DNA of 64,000 nucleotides from Weissella cibaria KACC 11862 (GCF_000193635.1 NZ_AEKT01000004.1:33609-97608), one strand, 5' to 3'. Numbered from the stretch's first letter, positions 38,784-48,717 are shown. Numbers and translations are program-made. The notes: generated by a model not told the origin, from the sequence alone.

Positions 38784-39812
38784 TTAATCCGCCAACAGTT
38801 CAGTTACCCAGTGACCACCTGACGACTTGCCAAGACGGTTATTATAAGCACTATTTTCTGGCGTATTTGGCATTGCAGCTACCAAAACCGTTAACACATC
38901 CTTACGATCATCGAAATGACGCAAGCCGGCAAACAATTTTGCTGCTGCGGTATCTCCATTATCCCCGAGCGACCAGACAAAGTCCATGCCGGCTAACTGG
39001 TGTTGCACAATTAAATCGTTCGTCAACATCAACCCAACTGGTTCCAATTGGCTTTGTGCCCAAATAATGGCCTGCGTCCAATCTTCAGGCGCCACCATAT
39101 AGACATCCTTGTCGGGTGCGTAATGGCGGTACTTCATGCCCGGTGCTTTTGGCGCTTCATCTGCATCAACGTGCTTAATTTCAGAGTCCACTGGCACGCC
39201 CAAAACCGCTTCGATTTGGGCTGGCGTAATCTTACCAGGGCGTAACACAGCTGGCGTATCTGTCGACAAATCAATCACCGTCGACTCCACGCCAATCTTA
39301 GTTGCACCATCATCCAAGATGCCTGAAATCTTACCATGTAAATCATGATAAACGTGTTGGGCAGTGGTTGGTGATGGCTTCCCTGATGTGTTTGCAGATG
39401 GCCCAACCATTGGCGCATCTGCTTCACGAATCAAGGCCCGTGTCACGTCGTTGTCTGGCATCCGGGCGGCAACAGTATCCAAGCCCCCCGTTACCGTCGT
39501 CGACACCGTACCAGGCTTGACTGGCAAAATCATCGTCAATGGGCCTGGCCAAAAGGCGTCCATTAACTTTTCTGCCCACGCATTAACCACCGCAAAGCGA
39601 TCAACTTGTGCCTTGTCAGCGACGTGGACAATCAACGGATTATCCGATGGTCGGCCCTTCGCTGCATATACCTTACTAACTGCTTTTTCATTAAAGGCGT
39701 CGGCACCTAAGCCGTACACCGTTTCAGTCGGGAACGCTACCAGTGATCCGCGCTTAATCGCACGAACGGCTGCTGGCAATTCATCGGCCGACCAAATTTT
39801 TGTCTCTGCCAT
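38784..39812 (-). CDS. ywlC: L-threonylcarbamoyladenylate synthase (Sua5/YwlC type)
   Basis: Makes threonylcarbamoyl-AMP for the t6A modification at position 37 of ANN-decoding tRNAs. The 342-residue length includes the YrdC domain (AIKRGSLVAFPTETVYGLGA, KGRPSDNPLIVHV, PLTMIL, GPSANTSGKPSPT) and the C-terminal Sua5 domain (PGMKYRHYAPDK onward). GGGAGG precedes the ATG. It starts five bases after prmC and is translated from the same mRNA. Confidence 0.95.
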   Translation of the reverse strand: MAETKIWSADELPAAVRAIKRGSLVAFPTETVYGLGADAFNEKAVSKVYAAKGRPSDNPLIVHVADKAQVDRFAVVNAWAEKLMDAFWPGPLTMILPVKPGTVSTTVTGGLDTVAARMPDNDVTRALIREADAPMVGPSANTSGKPSPTTAQHVYHDLHGKISGILDDGATKIGVESTVIDLSTDTPAVLRPGKITPAQIEAVLGVPVDSEIKHVDADEAPKAPGMKYRHYAPDKDVYMVAPEDWTQAIIWAQSQLEPVGLMLTNDLIVQHQLAGMDFVWSLGDNGDTAAAKLFAGLRHFDDRKDVLTVLVAAMPNTPENSAYNNRLGKSSGGHWVTELLAD

Positions 39813-39817
39813 ACTCT

Positions 39818-40681
39818 TTATGCCTCCCGCGACACTTTAATCATCCGATCATGTCCACTCATATCTTGACGCAACGCCACTGATACACCTGGCAACTCGC
39901 CAAAGACCGCTAACAAAGCGGGCCCTTGTTGATAGCCAATTTCAAAGTACGCTGTTCCGTTGGGTGCCAAGTAGGTGAGCAATTGGGCTGCCATTTGCTT
40001 GTACAGGGCTAACCCCTCATCATCAGCAAACAAAGCCAAATCTGGTTCGTACATGATGACTGACTCATCCATCACATCACGTTCCGCCTCACTAATATAA
40101 GGCGGGTTCGAAATAATGATGTCGTATTGCCCAGTCGCTTGGCTAAACAAGTCGCTTTCAATGAAATTAACCTGCTTGGCAAATTGGTCAGCGTTGGTTT
40201 GCGCTACTACTAACGCATCTGCTGAAATATCCGCCCCAGTCACATCCCAGGTTGGTCGTTCAGCCCCAATCGTCACCGCAATCGCCCCCGAACCAGTCCC
40301 GATGTCGAGTACGCGTTGCACCGGCCCAGTTACTTTATGATCGTTTAATACCCATTCAACTAATTCCTCAGTCTCCTGGCGTGGAATCAAAACACGTCGA
40401 TCAACGTTGAACTCGCGGCCATAGAACGCAGCGTGACCCAGCGCGTATTGCACTGGTTGACCACCCTTGATTGCCCGGACGGCAACCATGAAACGTAACC
40501 GCTTCTCGTCCTCTAAGACCGTATTCAAGTTATTCGCCAATTGCGCATAGTTCCAATCCATCATCCCTGTTAGCAGATAATCGATTTGTGCAAGTCGCTC
40601 TTCTTGGTCGTGAATGTATGGCTCAAGTTGCCAATCACCCCAATCGCGAACTGCTTGAATTGTCCATTGTTCATCAAACAT
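39818..40681 (-). CDS. prmC: Peptide chain release factor N5-glutamine methyltransferase
   Basis: Methylates the GGQ glutamine of release factors, 287 residues. The catalytic motif NPPYI lies in IIISNPPYISEAE, SAM motif I is VLDIGTGSGAIAV, and the N-terminal helical domain contains PVQYALGHAAFYGREF. It is encoded five bases after prfA, its substrate, a very conserved arrangement. Confidence 0.96.
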   Translation of the reverse strand: MFDEQWTIQAVRDWGDWQLEPYIHDQEERLAQIDYLLTGMMDWNYAQLANNLNTVLEDEKRLRFMVAVRAIKGGQPVQYALGHAAFYGREFNVDRRVLIPRQETEELVEWVLNDHKVTGPVQRVLDIGTGSGAIAVTIGAERPTWDVTGADISADALVVAQTNADQFAKQVNFIESDLFSQATGQYDIIISNPPYISEAERDVMDESVIMYEPDLALFADDEGLALYKQMAAQLLTYLAPNGTAYFEIGYQQGPALLAVFGELPGVSVALRQDMSGHDRMIKVSREA

Positions 40682-40686
40682 GTTAT

Positions 40687-41772
40687 CTATCCTTGCTTCA
40701 ATTCTTCCAACTTAGCCGTTTGATCAGCGATAATCAACGCATCAATCACGTCTTCCAATTCACCGTTCATAATGCGATCCAACTTGTTCAATGACAAACC
40801 GATACGGTGGTCCGTCACACGGTTTTGTGGGTAGTTATACGTTCGGATACGTTCTGAACGATCACCCGTACCAACCGCCGTCTTACGTTGCTCGGCGTAT
40901 TCAGCTTCGTTTTGTGAGGCGTAGTAGTCGTAGACACGCGCCTTCAAAATTTCCAACGCCTTCGCACGGTTTTGTTGTTGTGAACGCTGGTCTTGCATGG
41001 CTACCACGATACCAGAAGGCAAGTGGGTCATACGCACGGCTGATGACGTCTTGTTAACGTGCTGTCCACCAGCACCAGATGAACGGTACACATCGACACG
41101 CAAATCCTTGTCTTCAATTTCGATATCAACGTCTTCGTATTCTGGCATCACCCCAACAGTAGCCGTTGACGTGTGCACACGACCAGCTGATTCTGTTTCA
41201 GGGACACGTTGCACACGGTGCGCACCGTTCTCAAACTTCAACTTTGAGTAAACGTTGTTACCCGTAATCATCAAAACGATTTCCTTGTAACCACCGATTT
41301 CAGTCTTGTTTTCATCGATAATTTCAACGTTCCAACCTTGCTTTTCAGCGTAGCGTTGGTACATGTCGTACAAGTCAGCCGCAAACAAAGCCCCTTCATC
41401 ACCACCGGCAGCCCCGTGGATTTCCATGATGATGTTCTTATCATCGTTTGGATCCTTTGGCAAAAGCAAAATCTTGATTTGCTCTTCAAGGGTTTCCTTT
41501 TCTGCCTTTAGTTCCTTCAACTCATCCTTGGCCATTTCTTCCAATTCAGCGTCGCCCAAACCTTCGTTCAACATCTCTTCGTTGCCTTCGATACCGTCAA
41601 CAACGTCCTTGTAGCGCTTAAACGTCTCAACCGTTTCACGCAAGCTACCTTCTTCCTTAGAAAGTGCCATGAAACGTTGCGTATCTGAAATGACATCAGG
41701 GTCAGAAATCATTTCGCTGATTTCGTCGTAACGGTCAACAACCGCTTGGACCTTCTCAAAAATCTCATCCAT
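40687..41772 (-). CDS. prfA: Peptide chain release factor 1
   Basis: Recognises UAA and UAG stop codons and triggers peptide release, 361 residues. The GGQ motif is in [17 protein letters not shown] and the PxT-type codon-recognition region in [18 protein letters not shown]. The N-terminal helical domain and C-terminal [18 protein letters not shown] are standard. It starts 32 bases after tdk. Confidence 0.97.
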   Translation of the reverse strand: MDEIFEKVQAVVDRYDEISEMISDPDVISDTQRFMALSKEEGSLRETVETFKRYKDVVDGIEGNEEMLNEGLGDAELEEMAKDELKELKAEKETLEEQIKILLLPKDPNDDKNIIMEIHGAAGGDEGALFAADLYDMYQRYAEKQGWNVEIIDENKTEIGGYKEIVLMITGNNVYSKLKFENGAHRVQRVPETESAGRVHTSTATVGVMPEYEDVDIEIEDKDLRVDVYRSSGAGGQHVNKTSSAVRMTHLPSGIVVAMQDQRSQQQNRAKALEILKARVYDYYASQNEAEYAEQRKTAVGTGDRSERIRTYNYPQNRVTDHRIGLSLNKLDRIMNGELEDVIDALIIADQTAKLEELKQG

Positions 41773-41804
41773 GTGATTTACAATTCCTCTTCTTTAAGTA
41801 TGTA

Positions 41805-42401
41805 TTAGTGCTTAACAACACGACGGGCAATCGCTGCCATGTCTGGGTGGTTATAGTGATAACGGCAAACTGGCATATAGGCTTCATCCCCACCAATTTG
41901 CACTTGTGCGCCTTCATAAACAGGCCGACCGTCAGAAATGCGTAAGTTCATCGTCGCCTTACGACCGCAGAATGAACAAAGCGTCTTCATTTCCTCGATT
42001 TTATCCGCATAAATCAGCAAAGCTTCTGACCCGGGGAACAAGTTATTAAACGCGTCATTCTTCAACCCGAAGGCCAAGACCGGAATATGTAACTCATCCA
42101 CTACCCGTGTCAGTTGTAACACCTGGGCTTTGGTCATGAATTGGGCTTCGTCGATTAAGACTGCTGCAACCTCATCTTGACCATGAATCAATGCGAACAG
42201 ATCGTCCTGCTCAGTAATCGCTGTGGCTGAGCGCTGCATCCCAATTCGCGATGCAATTTCGCCAACCCCTGAACGATTGTCTAGCGCACTCGTCAATAAA
42301 AGCACATGGCGTTGTTGTGTTTCATAGTTGTGTGCGACTTTTAAAATTTCGATACTCTTACCGCTTGCCATCGCGCCGTAACGATAAAACAGTTGCGCCA
42401 T
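41805..42401 (-). CDS. tdk: Thymidine kinase
   Basis: Phosphorylates thymidine in salvage, 198 residues from the preferred start. The P-loop is GAMASGKS, Walker B is AVLIDEAQF, the zinc site has CSFC and CRYH, and the lasso region reads [11 protein letters not shown]. The frame opens at 42431, but ATG 42401 has an AAAGGTGG ribosome binding site. It heads the tdk-prfA-prmC-ywlC-glyA-upp series. Confidence 0.95.
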   Translation of the reverse strand: MAQLFYRYGAMASGKSIEILKVAHNYETQQRHVLLLTSALDNRSGVGEIASRIGMQRSATAITEQDDLFALIHGQDEVAAVLIDEAQFMTKAQVLQLTRVVDELHIPVLAFGLKNDAFNNLFPGSEALLIYADKIEEMKTLCSFCGRKATMNLRISDGRPVYEGAQVQIGGDEAYMPVCRYHYNHPDMAAIARRVVKH

Positions 42402-42480
42402 ATGCGACCACCTTTCCGTTTGCCAAACCATTTTTTGCAGTTTGACACTCGTATACCAGTATAACGAAATTTCACTTATA

Positions 42481-42514
42481 AAAAAAGAAGAGAACTCGCA
42501 ACAGTTCCCTTCTT
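42481..42514 (-). terminator. Terminator after the secreted metallopeptidase gene
   Basis: Minus strand AAGAAGGGAACT / AGTTCTCTTCTT followed by T7. Confidence 0.85.
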
Positions 42515-42519
42515 GCCAT

Positions 42520-43629
42520 TTAATTCGCTAGATTCTTGTAATTCAAAATCTTCTTATACATCGTCTTGTACTCAGCGTTCGTCATCGTGGCCTTGTATGG
42601 TGGGATGTAGAAAATCTTGGCATGCTTGTCGAGGTAGTCCATTGGGTTCGTCTTAGCAGAAGCCATAGCCTTCTTCCACGTATCACGGGAGATACCTTGC
42701 TTATCAGCTTGCCAATCAAGAATAAATGATGCCAATGCACCGACGTTATACGTTTCAGCGTATGCACCACTGTCTAGGTAAGCCAAACGGTTTTGCTTAA
42801 ACAATGTCCGCACCGCTTGATCGTTTTGCTTCATCGTCTTCACCTTGTCTGGATAGCCAGCAAATAGTGAGGAACGAATCTCATAGTAGTACGCCGTTCC
42901 TTCCATCCGATCGTCCTCAAAGGTTGCCTTGTAGTCCTTGGCGTAGTTTTCCTTGTAATAACGGTACGTTGCCAACGCTTGCGCCAATGACTTTTCAGAC
43001 TTATTCGTGTAAGCCGCCATCAATTGTTCTTGTAATTGCAATCGAATACGGCGCGCATCCGTGTGCTTCAAATACTCGTTTTGCTCTGGATTGTCGTGCT
43101 TCTTTGGTGACGCCCAACCCTCTTGTTCCGTACCGTGGAACATTTCGTGCGCATACGTGATGAACAAATCGTATGTTCCCAAATGTGGGTAGCGCACTAG
43201 TCGCTTCGTATTCGTTAGTTCATCTTTATTAACGGCCATAAACGCACCACTCTTATGATGTGCTGCGAATGCTAAAAACCACCCCTCATACGGTTCTGGC
43301 TGAACCCCATAAGACAACGCCTGCTTCTCCGTCAAATCTGACACCTTACCCGTTGGTGTCACCATCCAAAACGTCTTATTGTCGATGTCGTTAATCATGG
43401 CATATTGGTTAACATCCTTATTATCCGGCCAAAGCTTCGGTGCAATTTTATGGTAAACCTTCACCTGATTCGCAAATGTCTTGTGGACATATGTCGAGAC
43501 ATCTTGATCTGCCCGAGCTTTCGTAATGCCAAATTCACTTGCATGTGTTGTCGTGCCCAACAGCAACAAGCTGATACCGATGACACCAGCACCCAAACCA
43601 ACCCGTGCCACTAGTTGTTTCATACCCAT
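42520..43629 (-). CDS. Secreted HExxH putative zinc metallopeptidase
   Basis: A 369-residue protein with a signal peptide (residues 1-30, ending near THASEF) and therefore exported. HEMFH at residues 161-165 in [13 protein letters not shown] matches the zinc motif HExxH, and a downstream [10 protein letters not shown] could give the third, glutamate ligand, as in gluzincin-type enzymes. The rest is Lys/Tyr rich. No named family is recognised. It could process extracellular peptides or act on the cell surface. Confidence 0.65.
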   Translation of the reverse strand: MGMKQLVARVGLGAGVIGISLLLLGTTTHASEFGITKARADQDVSTYVHKTFANQVKVYHKIAPKLWPDNKDVNQYAMINDIDNKTFWMVTPTGKVSDLTEKQALSYGVQPEPYEGWFLAFAAHHKSGAFMAVNKDELTNTKRLVRYPHLGTYDLFITYAHEMFHGTEQEGWASPKKHDNPEQNEYLKHTDARRIRLQLQEQLMAAYTNKSEKSLAQALATYRYYKENYAKDYKATFEDDRMEGTAYYYEIRSSLFAGYPDKVKTMKQNDQAVRTLFKQNRLAYLDSGAYAETYNVGALASFILDWQADKQGISRDTWKKAMASAKTNPMDYLDKHAKIFYIPPYKATMTNAEYKTMYKKILNYKNLAN

Positions 43630-43712
43630 TTCGTAAACCCCACTATTTTCAAGTTTGCTTTATTGCATTTAGTTTACAAAAAATGAGTGGCGCTGTCACA
43701 AGATAAGGTTTA

Positions 43713-43746
43713 AAAAACACCCGTTGACCTTAATCAACGGGTGTTT
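43713..43746 (-). terminator. Terminator after gatD
   Basis: Minus strand AACACCCGTTGA / TCAACGGGTGTT followed by T-run. Confidence 0.85.
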
Positions 43747-43755
43747 CGATTATCA

Positions 43756-44466
43756 TTAGAATGCTTCTGGCTTGATGTCGGCCATCTTTTCAGCCCAGTT
43801 GACTTCTGGGTACTTGCGTTCCAAAGCCGTTTGCAACACGTGCAAGGCCAAGTTTCCGTTACGCGTAAAGATAGGTCCGTGGAAGTACGTGCCATAAACA
43901 TTACGGTACACAAGTCCTTCACCGCCATCTTCACCGTTGTTTCCCTTACCTTGCAAGACCTTACCCAATGGGCGCTCGCCTTCACCCAAGAATGTACGTC
44001 CTTGGTGGTTTTCGAAACCGCGGTACTCGTTGCCGTTAACTTCGTCCTTAATCAAGACATTACCAATGAAACGGCTGTGTTGTTGGTTCAACGTGTAGTG
44101 GTCCATGACGGAAATCCCCTCAACACGCGTCCCATCAGCCATCAAGAAGTAGTGACCCAACAATTGGAACCCACCGCAAACGCCCAACAATGGGCCATCT
44201 GATTCGATGTAGCGCTTAATGGCATCTGCCTTAAACTTCAAATCTTCTGCAACGATTTGCTCTTCGTAGTCTTGTCCACCACCGAACAGCACAAAATCGT
44301 ACTTCTTATCATCGAACTCATCGCCCAATGAAATCAACTCTACGTCGACATCGACACCGATTTGTGATGCATAGAAACGCATCGCCACGATGTTACCGTA
44401 GTCACCGTAAGTGTTCATCAAATCACCGTACAAGTGTGCGGTGTGCAAAACGTACTCTGCTGCCAT
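43756..44466 (-). CDS. gatD: Lipid II isoglutaminyl synthase, glutaminase subunit GatD
   Basis: Class I glutamine amidotransferase-like subunit that releases ammonia for MurT, 236 residues. The catalytic cysteine is C97 in LLGVCGGFQLLG, and the C-terminal histidine is in YGTYFHGPIF. Together with MurT it amidates the D-glutamate of lipid II in the cytoplasm. ATG 44466 has GGAGAAT upstream; a longer frame to 44553 overlaps murT and is rejected. It starts four bases after the murT stop. Confidence 0.95.
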   Translation of the reverse strand: MAAEYVLHTAHLYGDLMNTYGDYGNIVAMRFYASQIGVDVDVELISLGDEFDDKKYDFVLFGGGQDYEEQIVAEDLKFKADAIKRYIESDGPLLGVCGGFQLLGHYFLMADGTRVEGISVMDHYTLNQQHSRFIGNVLIKDEVNGNEYRGFENHQGRTFLGEGERPLGKVLQGKGNNGEDGGEGLVYRNVYGTYFHGPIFTRNGNLALHVLQTALERKYPEVNWAEKMADIKPEAF

Positions 44467-44470
44467 GATT

Positions 44471-45823
44471 TTATTCTCCCATACCAGTCTTGATAAAGCC
44501 TTGTTGTGCCAATTGGGCACGTAGTTGTAGCATTGCCGTATAAGTTGCGGCAATGTACACGCGCTTCGTTGGCATCTCGTCGATTGCCTTTACAATTTGC
44601 TTGAGATCTTGGTAAACCGGGTGTTCACCGTATCCAGCCATCTTCACACGGACATACAAGTCCTTGTAACGCTCACCACCAGTTGCAATGGCTTGCATGC
44701 CTGAATCCTTTAGTGATTCAAAGTCAGTATCCCAAATCCAACTCGTATCGATACCATCCGCATAATTCGCATTCAACAATGCAATCAATGAGAATGGTTG
44801 GTCATCTGTCTTCATCATATCGATGACTTGGTTTGCCCCAACTGGGTTCTTAATCAAGACAATCGTGACTTCCTTACCGTTGACGTTAACGGCTTCTTGA
44901 CGACCAAAGATTTGCGCATTTGATTCAAAAGCGTGGTGAATTTGTTGTGTGGTAACACCTAAGAAACGTCCAACTGTGTAAGCAGCCAGTGCGTTATAGA
45001 TGTTGTACATCCCACCGATTTCAATTTGATACGTCTCGCCATCAATATCGAAGTTTGAATAACGAGGTGTCATCTCATTAATCTTCGTTACGGCATAATC
45101 CAACTCAGGACGCTTGAAATCGTCTGAAACTGAGAAGTAATCACCTTGATTACCGAACGTCATAAAGTGATAGTGCAACACCGTGTCATCAGTTGGTGAT
45201 AGCACACCGTCCGTGTTGTGAGGAGCCTTCATATCGCCATCCGCTGGCAAGTGGTTAAACCCGTAATAAACCTTTGGATTTGGCAAATCGCCACGCATGA
45301 AGATTGGTGAATCAGCGTTCGCAATCACCGTTGCCTCAGGGAACAAACGAATGCCCTTCAAAATCTTATCGTAGGTTGTGTAAATCTCACCAAAACGATC
45401 CAATTGATCACGGAAGATATTCGTCAATACAAAGGCCATTGGCTTCAATTGACGCGCAACTTCTTCCACGTTCGCTTCATCAACTTCCAAAAGCGCAATT
45501 GGGCGGTGTGACTTACCGGTTACTTTCGCTGTCAACATCGTTCCCGTGATACCTTGCATCATATTCGAACCAGATGGGTTTGTAATCACATCAGGGAATT
45601 GTTCGCGCAAGACACGCGTGGTCAATGTTGTTGTCAACGTCTTACCATTCGTACCTGTAATCAAAATAACGTCATACTTCTCAGCCAACGTTGTCATGAC
45701 TTCAGGGTCAATCTTCGTTGCCAACTTACCTGGCAATGATGTACCACCACGACGCAAAATATCATGCAGTACCACGTATGAACTTTTACCAACAAAAGTT
45801 GCCAATGCACTCTTCAAGCTCAT
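44471..45823 (-). CDS. murT: Lipid II isoglutaminyl synthase, Mur-ligase-like subunit MurT
   Basis: ATP-dependent partner of GatD, 450 residues. The ATP loop is ITGTNGKTLTTTL, and the Mur-ligase centre (EVDEANVEEV, LTNIFRDQLDRFGEI) and the C-terminal DUF1727 region (KNPVGANQVIDMM) are clear. The inserted zinc ribbon of S. aureus-type MurT has four cysteines. Here the same positions read S209-x2-D212 and S231-x2-D234, with the same 19-residue spacing and following FKRPELDY. So the ribbon has no Cys ligands, although the rest of the protein looks intact. Confidence 0.95.
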   Translation of the reverse strand: MSLKSALATFVGKSSYVVLHDILRRGGTSLPGKLATKIDPEVMTTLAEKYDVILITGTNGKTLTTTLTTRVLREQFPDVITNPSGSNMMQGITGTMLTAKVTGKSHRPIALLEVDEANVEEVARQLKPMAFVLTNIFRDQLDRFGEIYTTYDKILKGIRLFPEATVIANADSPIFMRGDLPNPKVYYGFNHLPADGDMKAPHNTDGVLSPTDDTVLHYHFMTFGNQGDYFSVSDDFKRPELDYAVTKINEMTPRYSNFDIDGETYQIEIGGMYNIYNALAAYTVGRFLGVTTQQIHHAFESNAQIFGRQEAVNVNGKEVTIVLIKNPVGANQVIDMMKTDDQPFSLIALLNANYADGIDTSWIWDTDFESLKDSGMQAIATGGERYKDLYVRVKMAGYGEHPVYQDLKQIVKAIDEMPTKRVYIAATYTAMLQLRAQLAQQGFIKTGMGE

Positions 45824-45927
45824 GTCGTCCTCCTACTACATCGTCACCGATGTTTATCTGTCAAAATAACTAATCTATAGTGTACCATTTTCGCGCATAA
45901 AAAGTCAGGCCGATAGGAATATAAAAT

Positions 45928-45960
45928 AAAAGCACGCGCAAATAATTTGCACATGCTTTT
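45928..45960 (-). terminator. Terminator after manA
   Basis: Minus strand AAAAGCATGTGCAA / TTGCGCGTGCTTTT with trailing T-rich sequence. Confidence 0.8.
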
Positions 45961-45973
45961 GCTAACAATTCAC

Positions 45974-46939
45974 TTACATTGACTTTGGTCCCGGCGTCGA
46001 TGTAATCAACGTCGCCTCACCTTGTAGCGTCCACGCTTCAACATCGTTTGGCAAGATAAAGCTTTGGCCCTTGTGCAATGGATAGGTCACACCAAAGACG
46101 GTTAAGTCTAATGTCCCGTCAATCACAGTTGCCAGCAAATATGGTGCGCGTGCATCTAAGGTCGCACGTCCGTCAACATCCCACTTATAGACATTGAAGT
46201 AAGGTGCTTCAACCAGCGTTGTCACCGTGACACCACCGTACGTAGCCGTCGACGTTTGTGGTTGTTCCGGTACAAACGGTACCGTCGTCACATTCTTCGC
46301 ATCGGCCAAATGTAGTTCACGCAATTCACCTGTTTTCGCATCAACCCGGTCAAAATCGTAAACCCGATACGTCACATCAGATGATTGCTGCGTTTCCAGC
46401 GCGAGAACCCCGGCACCTAATGCATGCAGCGTCCCGGCTGGTACGTAGAAAAAGTCGCCAGCCTTGACAGGCACCTTTCGGAGTAACTTATCCCAGTCAC
46501 CGGCATCGACCGCCGCATCAAATTCTGCCTTGGTTTGGGCCGTGTGCCCGTAATAAATTTCAGCGCCCGGTTCAGCAGCCACGATATACCACGATTCCGT
46601 TTTACCAAGTTCACCGGCGTGTTCACCAGCATACGCGTCATCAGGGTGCACTTGCACTGATAAATCCTGGTGCGCATCTAGCAATTTAACCAGCAGTGGA
46701 AATGGTCGGTTCGTGTCTGTGTTACCAAACAACTGTGGCTCTTCTTGCCACAACTCAGCAATTGACTTACCCGCATAACGGCCATCCTCACAGAACACCG
46801 TGCCATTCTTGTGACCCGAAATCAGCCACGCTTCACCCGTCGTTTCCGATGGGATATCAAAGCCAAACACATCACGTAACGCCGTGCCACCCCACATCTT
46901 TTCGTGCAAGGCTGCCGTCAAAATCAATGGTTCTGTCAT
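45974..46939 (-). CDS. manA: Mannose-6-phosphate isomerase, class I
   Basis: Zinc enzyme interconverting mannose-6-phosphate and fructose-6-phosphate, 321 residues, the length of the short Firmicutes type. The zinc ligands are in LSVQVHPDDAYA and GKTESWYIV, and the catalytic region contains GDFFYVPAGTLHALGAG. The ribosome binding site is weak. It appears to be transcribed together with the MucBP-like gene 31 bases upstream. Confidence 0.95.
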   Translation of the reverse strand: MTEPLILTAALHEKMWGGTALRDVFGFDIPSETTGEAWLISGHKNGTVFCEDGRYAGKSIAELWQEEPQLFGNTDTNRPFPLLVKLLDAHQDLSVQVHPDDAYAGEHAGELGKTESWYIVAAEPGAEIYYGHTAQTKAEFDAAVDAGDWDKLLRKVPVKAGDFFYVPAGTLHALGAGVLALETQQSSDVTYRVYDFDRVDAKTGELRELHLADAKNVTTVPFVPEQPQTSTATYGGVTVTTLVEAPYFNVYKWDVDGRATLDARAPYLLATVIDGTLDLTVFGVTYPLHKGQSFILPNDVEAWTLQGEATLITSTPGPKSM

Positions 46940-46970
46940 TATTCAATTCCCCCAAAGTACATGTCGCTAA

Positions 46971-47690
46971 TTAATCAAGATGCAAATAAATACTTGAAAT
47001 CCAACCGTGTTGCACCACGTGGTACCACAAGATACCAGATGGATCATCAACCCGTTCTGAAATTTCAATCCGTGAACCGTGGACAACCCGTCCAATTTCA
47101 CGTCCGTATGGTTGTGCATATACGGCCACGTCCCCACCTGGCACATAATCCACAGTCCCGCGGGCCACAAATGGCTTTGGGGCCCACGTCGTTGGTCGAT
47201 TCCATTCAGAAATTGGCTTTGCTGAACGGCCATCATTATCCGTTAACTTCATTGTTTGCATGTTGTAAGGTACCCAGCGTGAATCTGATAGTTGATACCA
47301 GAACTTCCCCTCACGCGTTGCAACTCGTTGGGCAACCTTCACGTATGAATCCGCCCAAAGCTTTTGGCCAGTCGGTTCAGCAATCTCAATCGCTGCAACC
47401 GGTTGGACATCCGCTAACAAATGCAAATACTTATCAGTTAATTGCTCAGTTTCCGCAATGTCATCGCGACGGTAATAGAACGTTGCGGTGTGCATCGTAG
47501 TTTCATCGAAAGTCCCTTTTAACGTCCCCTCTGATGAAACAAAGCGATACCCTGGCAATGTTTGTGGATCAACTGAAAAGCTGTCACCCACGGTACCTTC
47601 AATCAATCTTGCATGCGTTAACGCCGTCTTTGTATCAACATCCTTGGCGTATACCCAAACTGGCATACCCTTTAGTTGAAAGTCAGCCAT
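46971..47690 (-). CDS. MucBP-like and SH3-like domain protein without signal peptide
   Basis: A 239-residue protein that begins directly with a MucBP-like region (about residues 6-75: VWVYAKDVDTKTALTHARLI, PGYRFVSSEGTLKGTF, HTATFYYRR). A region with two SH3-like units follows (about 95-160 and 165-238; YVKVAQRVATREGKFWYQL, GTVDYVPGGDVAVYAQPYG, LWYHVVQHGWIS). MucBP and SH3-like domains usually work outside the cell, yet there is no signal peptide or anchor. The start has a usable GGAGG site. Non-classical release or an intracellular role are both possible. Confidence 0.65.
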   Translation of the reverse strand: MADFQLKGMPVWVYAKDVDTKTALTHARLIEGTVGDSFSVDPQTLPGYRFVSSEGTLKGTFDETTMHTATFYYRRDDIAETEQLTDKYLHLLADVQPVAAIEIAEPTGQKLWADSYVKVAQRVATREGKFWYQLSDSRWVPYNMQTMKLTDNDGRSAKPISEWNRPTTWAPKPFVARGTVDYVPGGDVAVYAQPYGREIGRVVHGSRIEISERVDDPSGILWYHVVQHGWISSIYLHLD

Positions 47691-47782
47691 ACTCGCTGCC
47701 TCCTAGTCGTAGTTTCTTACGTCTATTCTACCAAATTAACCTTAAGTAAGCCCGCGTTGATTACCTGCACTTAACCTTTTGT

Positions 47783-48388
47783 TTAGTTTAACGTCTTAAT
47801 GACCCGCGCTGGTTTACCGGCAACCATGACATTACTTGGTACATCCTTGGTCACAACCGCACCGGCACCAACCACTACGTTATCTCCAATCGTAACACCT
47901 GGTAGCACGATAACGGAACCACCAAACCAGCAATCATCCCCAATCGTGATTGGCGAATCATATTGCCAACCCTCACGCCGCAACTCCTTATCATATGGAT
48001 GGTGATTCGGCGTGTAAAGCTGGCAGTTCGGCCCGATAAAACAGTGCGCACCAATCGTTACGCGCCCAGCACTCAAAATTTGCAGACCGGCGTTAATAAA
48101 GGTGGCGTCGCCGATGGTTAGACGTTGGGGATGCTCAATTGACGTGATTGGAAAATACACATCAGCATCTGCTGCCATATTTGGTAAGAACTCTTGCAAC
48201 AAACGCGTCGCTTCAGCCAAATCCGTCTTCGCGACATCGTTAATGCGTTGCACCGTTTGGGCACTTTGCTTGACGATGGCTTGTACCTTAGGCTCCTTCG
48301 CGTATTGGTACCACTCCCCTTGGTCAACCTTGTCAAAAATATCCACATCGGCTAAACGCGCGATTTCTGCTGGTGTTAAGTCTTTCAT
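47783..48388 (-). CDS. Sugar O-acetyltransferase (maltose/galactoside type)
   Basis: Left-handed beta-helix acetyltransferase using acetyl-CoA, 201 residues. Hexapeptide repeats run from about residue 90 to 190 (ITIGDDCWFGGSVIVLPGVT, IGDNVVVGAGAVVTKDVPSN), and the catalytic histidine region is LYTPNHHPYD. It resembles the Maa/LacA group; the exact sugar cannot be told. A small inverted repeat, ATTTGT-ACGG-ACAAAT at 48432-48447, lies near its promoter region and may be an operator. Confidence 0.9.
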   Translation of the reverse strand: MKDLTPAEIARLADVDIFDKVDQGEWYQYAKEPKVQAIVKQSAQTVQRINDVAKTDLAEATRLLQEFLPNMAADADVYFPITSIEHPQRLTIGDATFINAGLQILSAGRVTIGAHCFIGPNCQLYTPNHHPYDKELRREGWQYDSPITIGDDCWFGGSVIVLPGVTIGDNVVVGAGAVVTKDVPSNVMVAGKPARVIKTLN

Positions 48389-48431
48389 AATCCGATTCCC
48401 CTCGTTATTCAGTAACTCTATTATACGTCAA

Positions 48432-48447
48432 ATTTGTACGGACAAAT
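48432..48447. promoter_or_regulatory. Small inverted repeat upstream of the acetyltransferase gene
   Basis: ATTTGT-ACGG-ACAAAT, located just upstream of a TATAAT-like -10 on the minus strand; a possible operator. Confidence 0.35.
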
Positions 48448-48486
48448 GTGAATTAATTTAAATGAGAACAATTTTAATCAAAGTAG

Positions 48487-48515
48487 TTGACTTCTCATTT
48501 TCCTTACTGTATATT
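48487..48515 (+). promoter_or_regulatory. Promoter of the tRNA-Asn array
   Basis: -35 TTGACT (48487-48492), 17-bp spacer, -10 TATATT (48510-48515), 28 bases before the first tRNA. Confidence 0.8.
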
Positions 48516-48543
48516 AATGTCATGCCTTAGCGAAGGACATAAT

Positions 48544-48615
48544 TGCTTTGTAGTTCAGCGGTAGAATAGCTCACTGTTAATGAGAAGGTCGCTGGTTCGA
48601 TCCCAGCCAGAGCAG
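48544..48615 (+). tRNA. tRNA-Asn(GTT), copy 1
   Basis: 72-base cloverleaf: acceptor TGCTTTG/CAGAGCA, anticodon loop CTGTTAA with anticodon GTT, T-loop TTCGATC. The first anticodon-stem pair is a G-A mismatch. No encoded CCA. Confidence 0.95.
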
Positions 48616-48645
48616 TTGCCATCACGGCGAATTGAATACACTAAT

Positions 48646-48717
48646 TGCTCTGTAGTTCAGCGGTAGAATAACTCACTGTTAATGAGGAGGTCGCTGGTTC
48701 GATCCCAGCCAGAGCAG
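48646..48717 (+). tRNA. tRNA-Asn(GTT), copy 2
   Basis: As copy 1 but acceptor TGCTCTG and anticodon stem ACTCA/TGAGG, giving an A-G instead of G-A mismatch at the first pair. Confidence 0.95.

Noticed and set aside
43741-44202. 153-codon plus-strand frame opposite gatD
   Set aside because: Shadow of a strongly conserved gene; no ribosome binding site.
46904-47500. 198-codon plus-strand frame opposite the MucBP-like gene
   Set aside because: Low-complexity His/Gln/Pro-rich translation typical of an antisense shadow.
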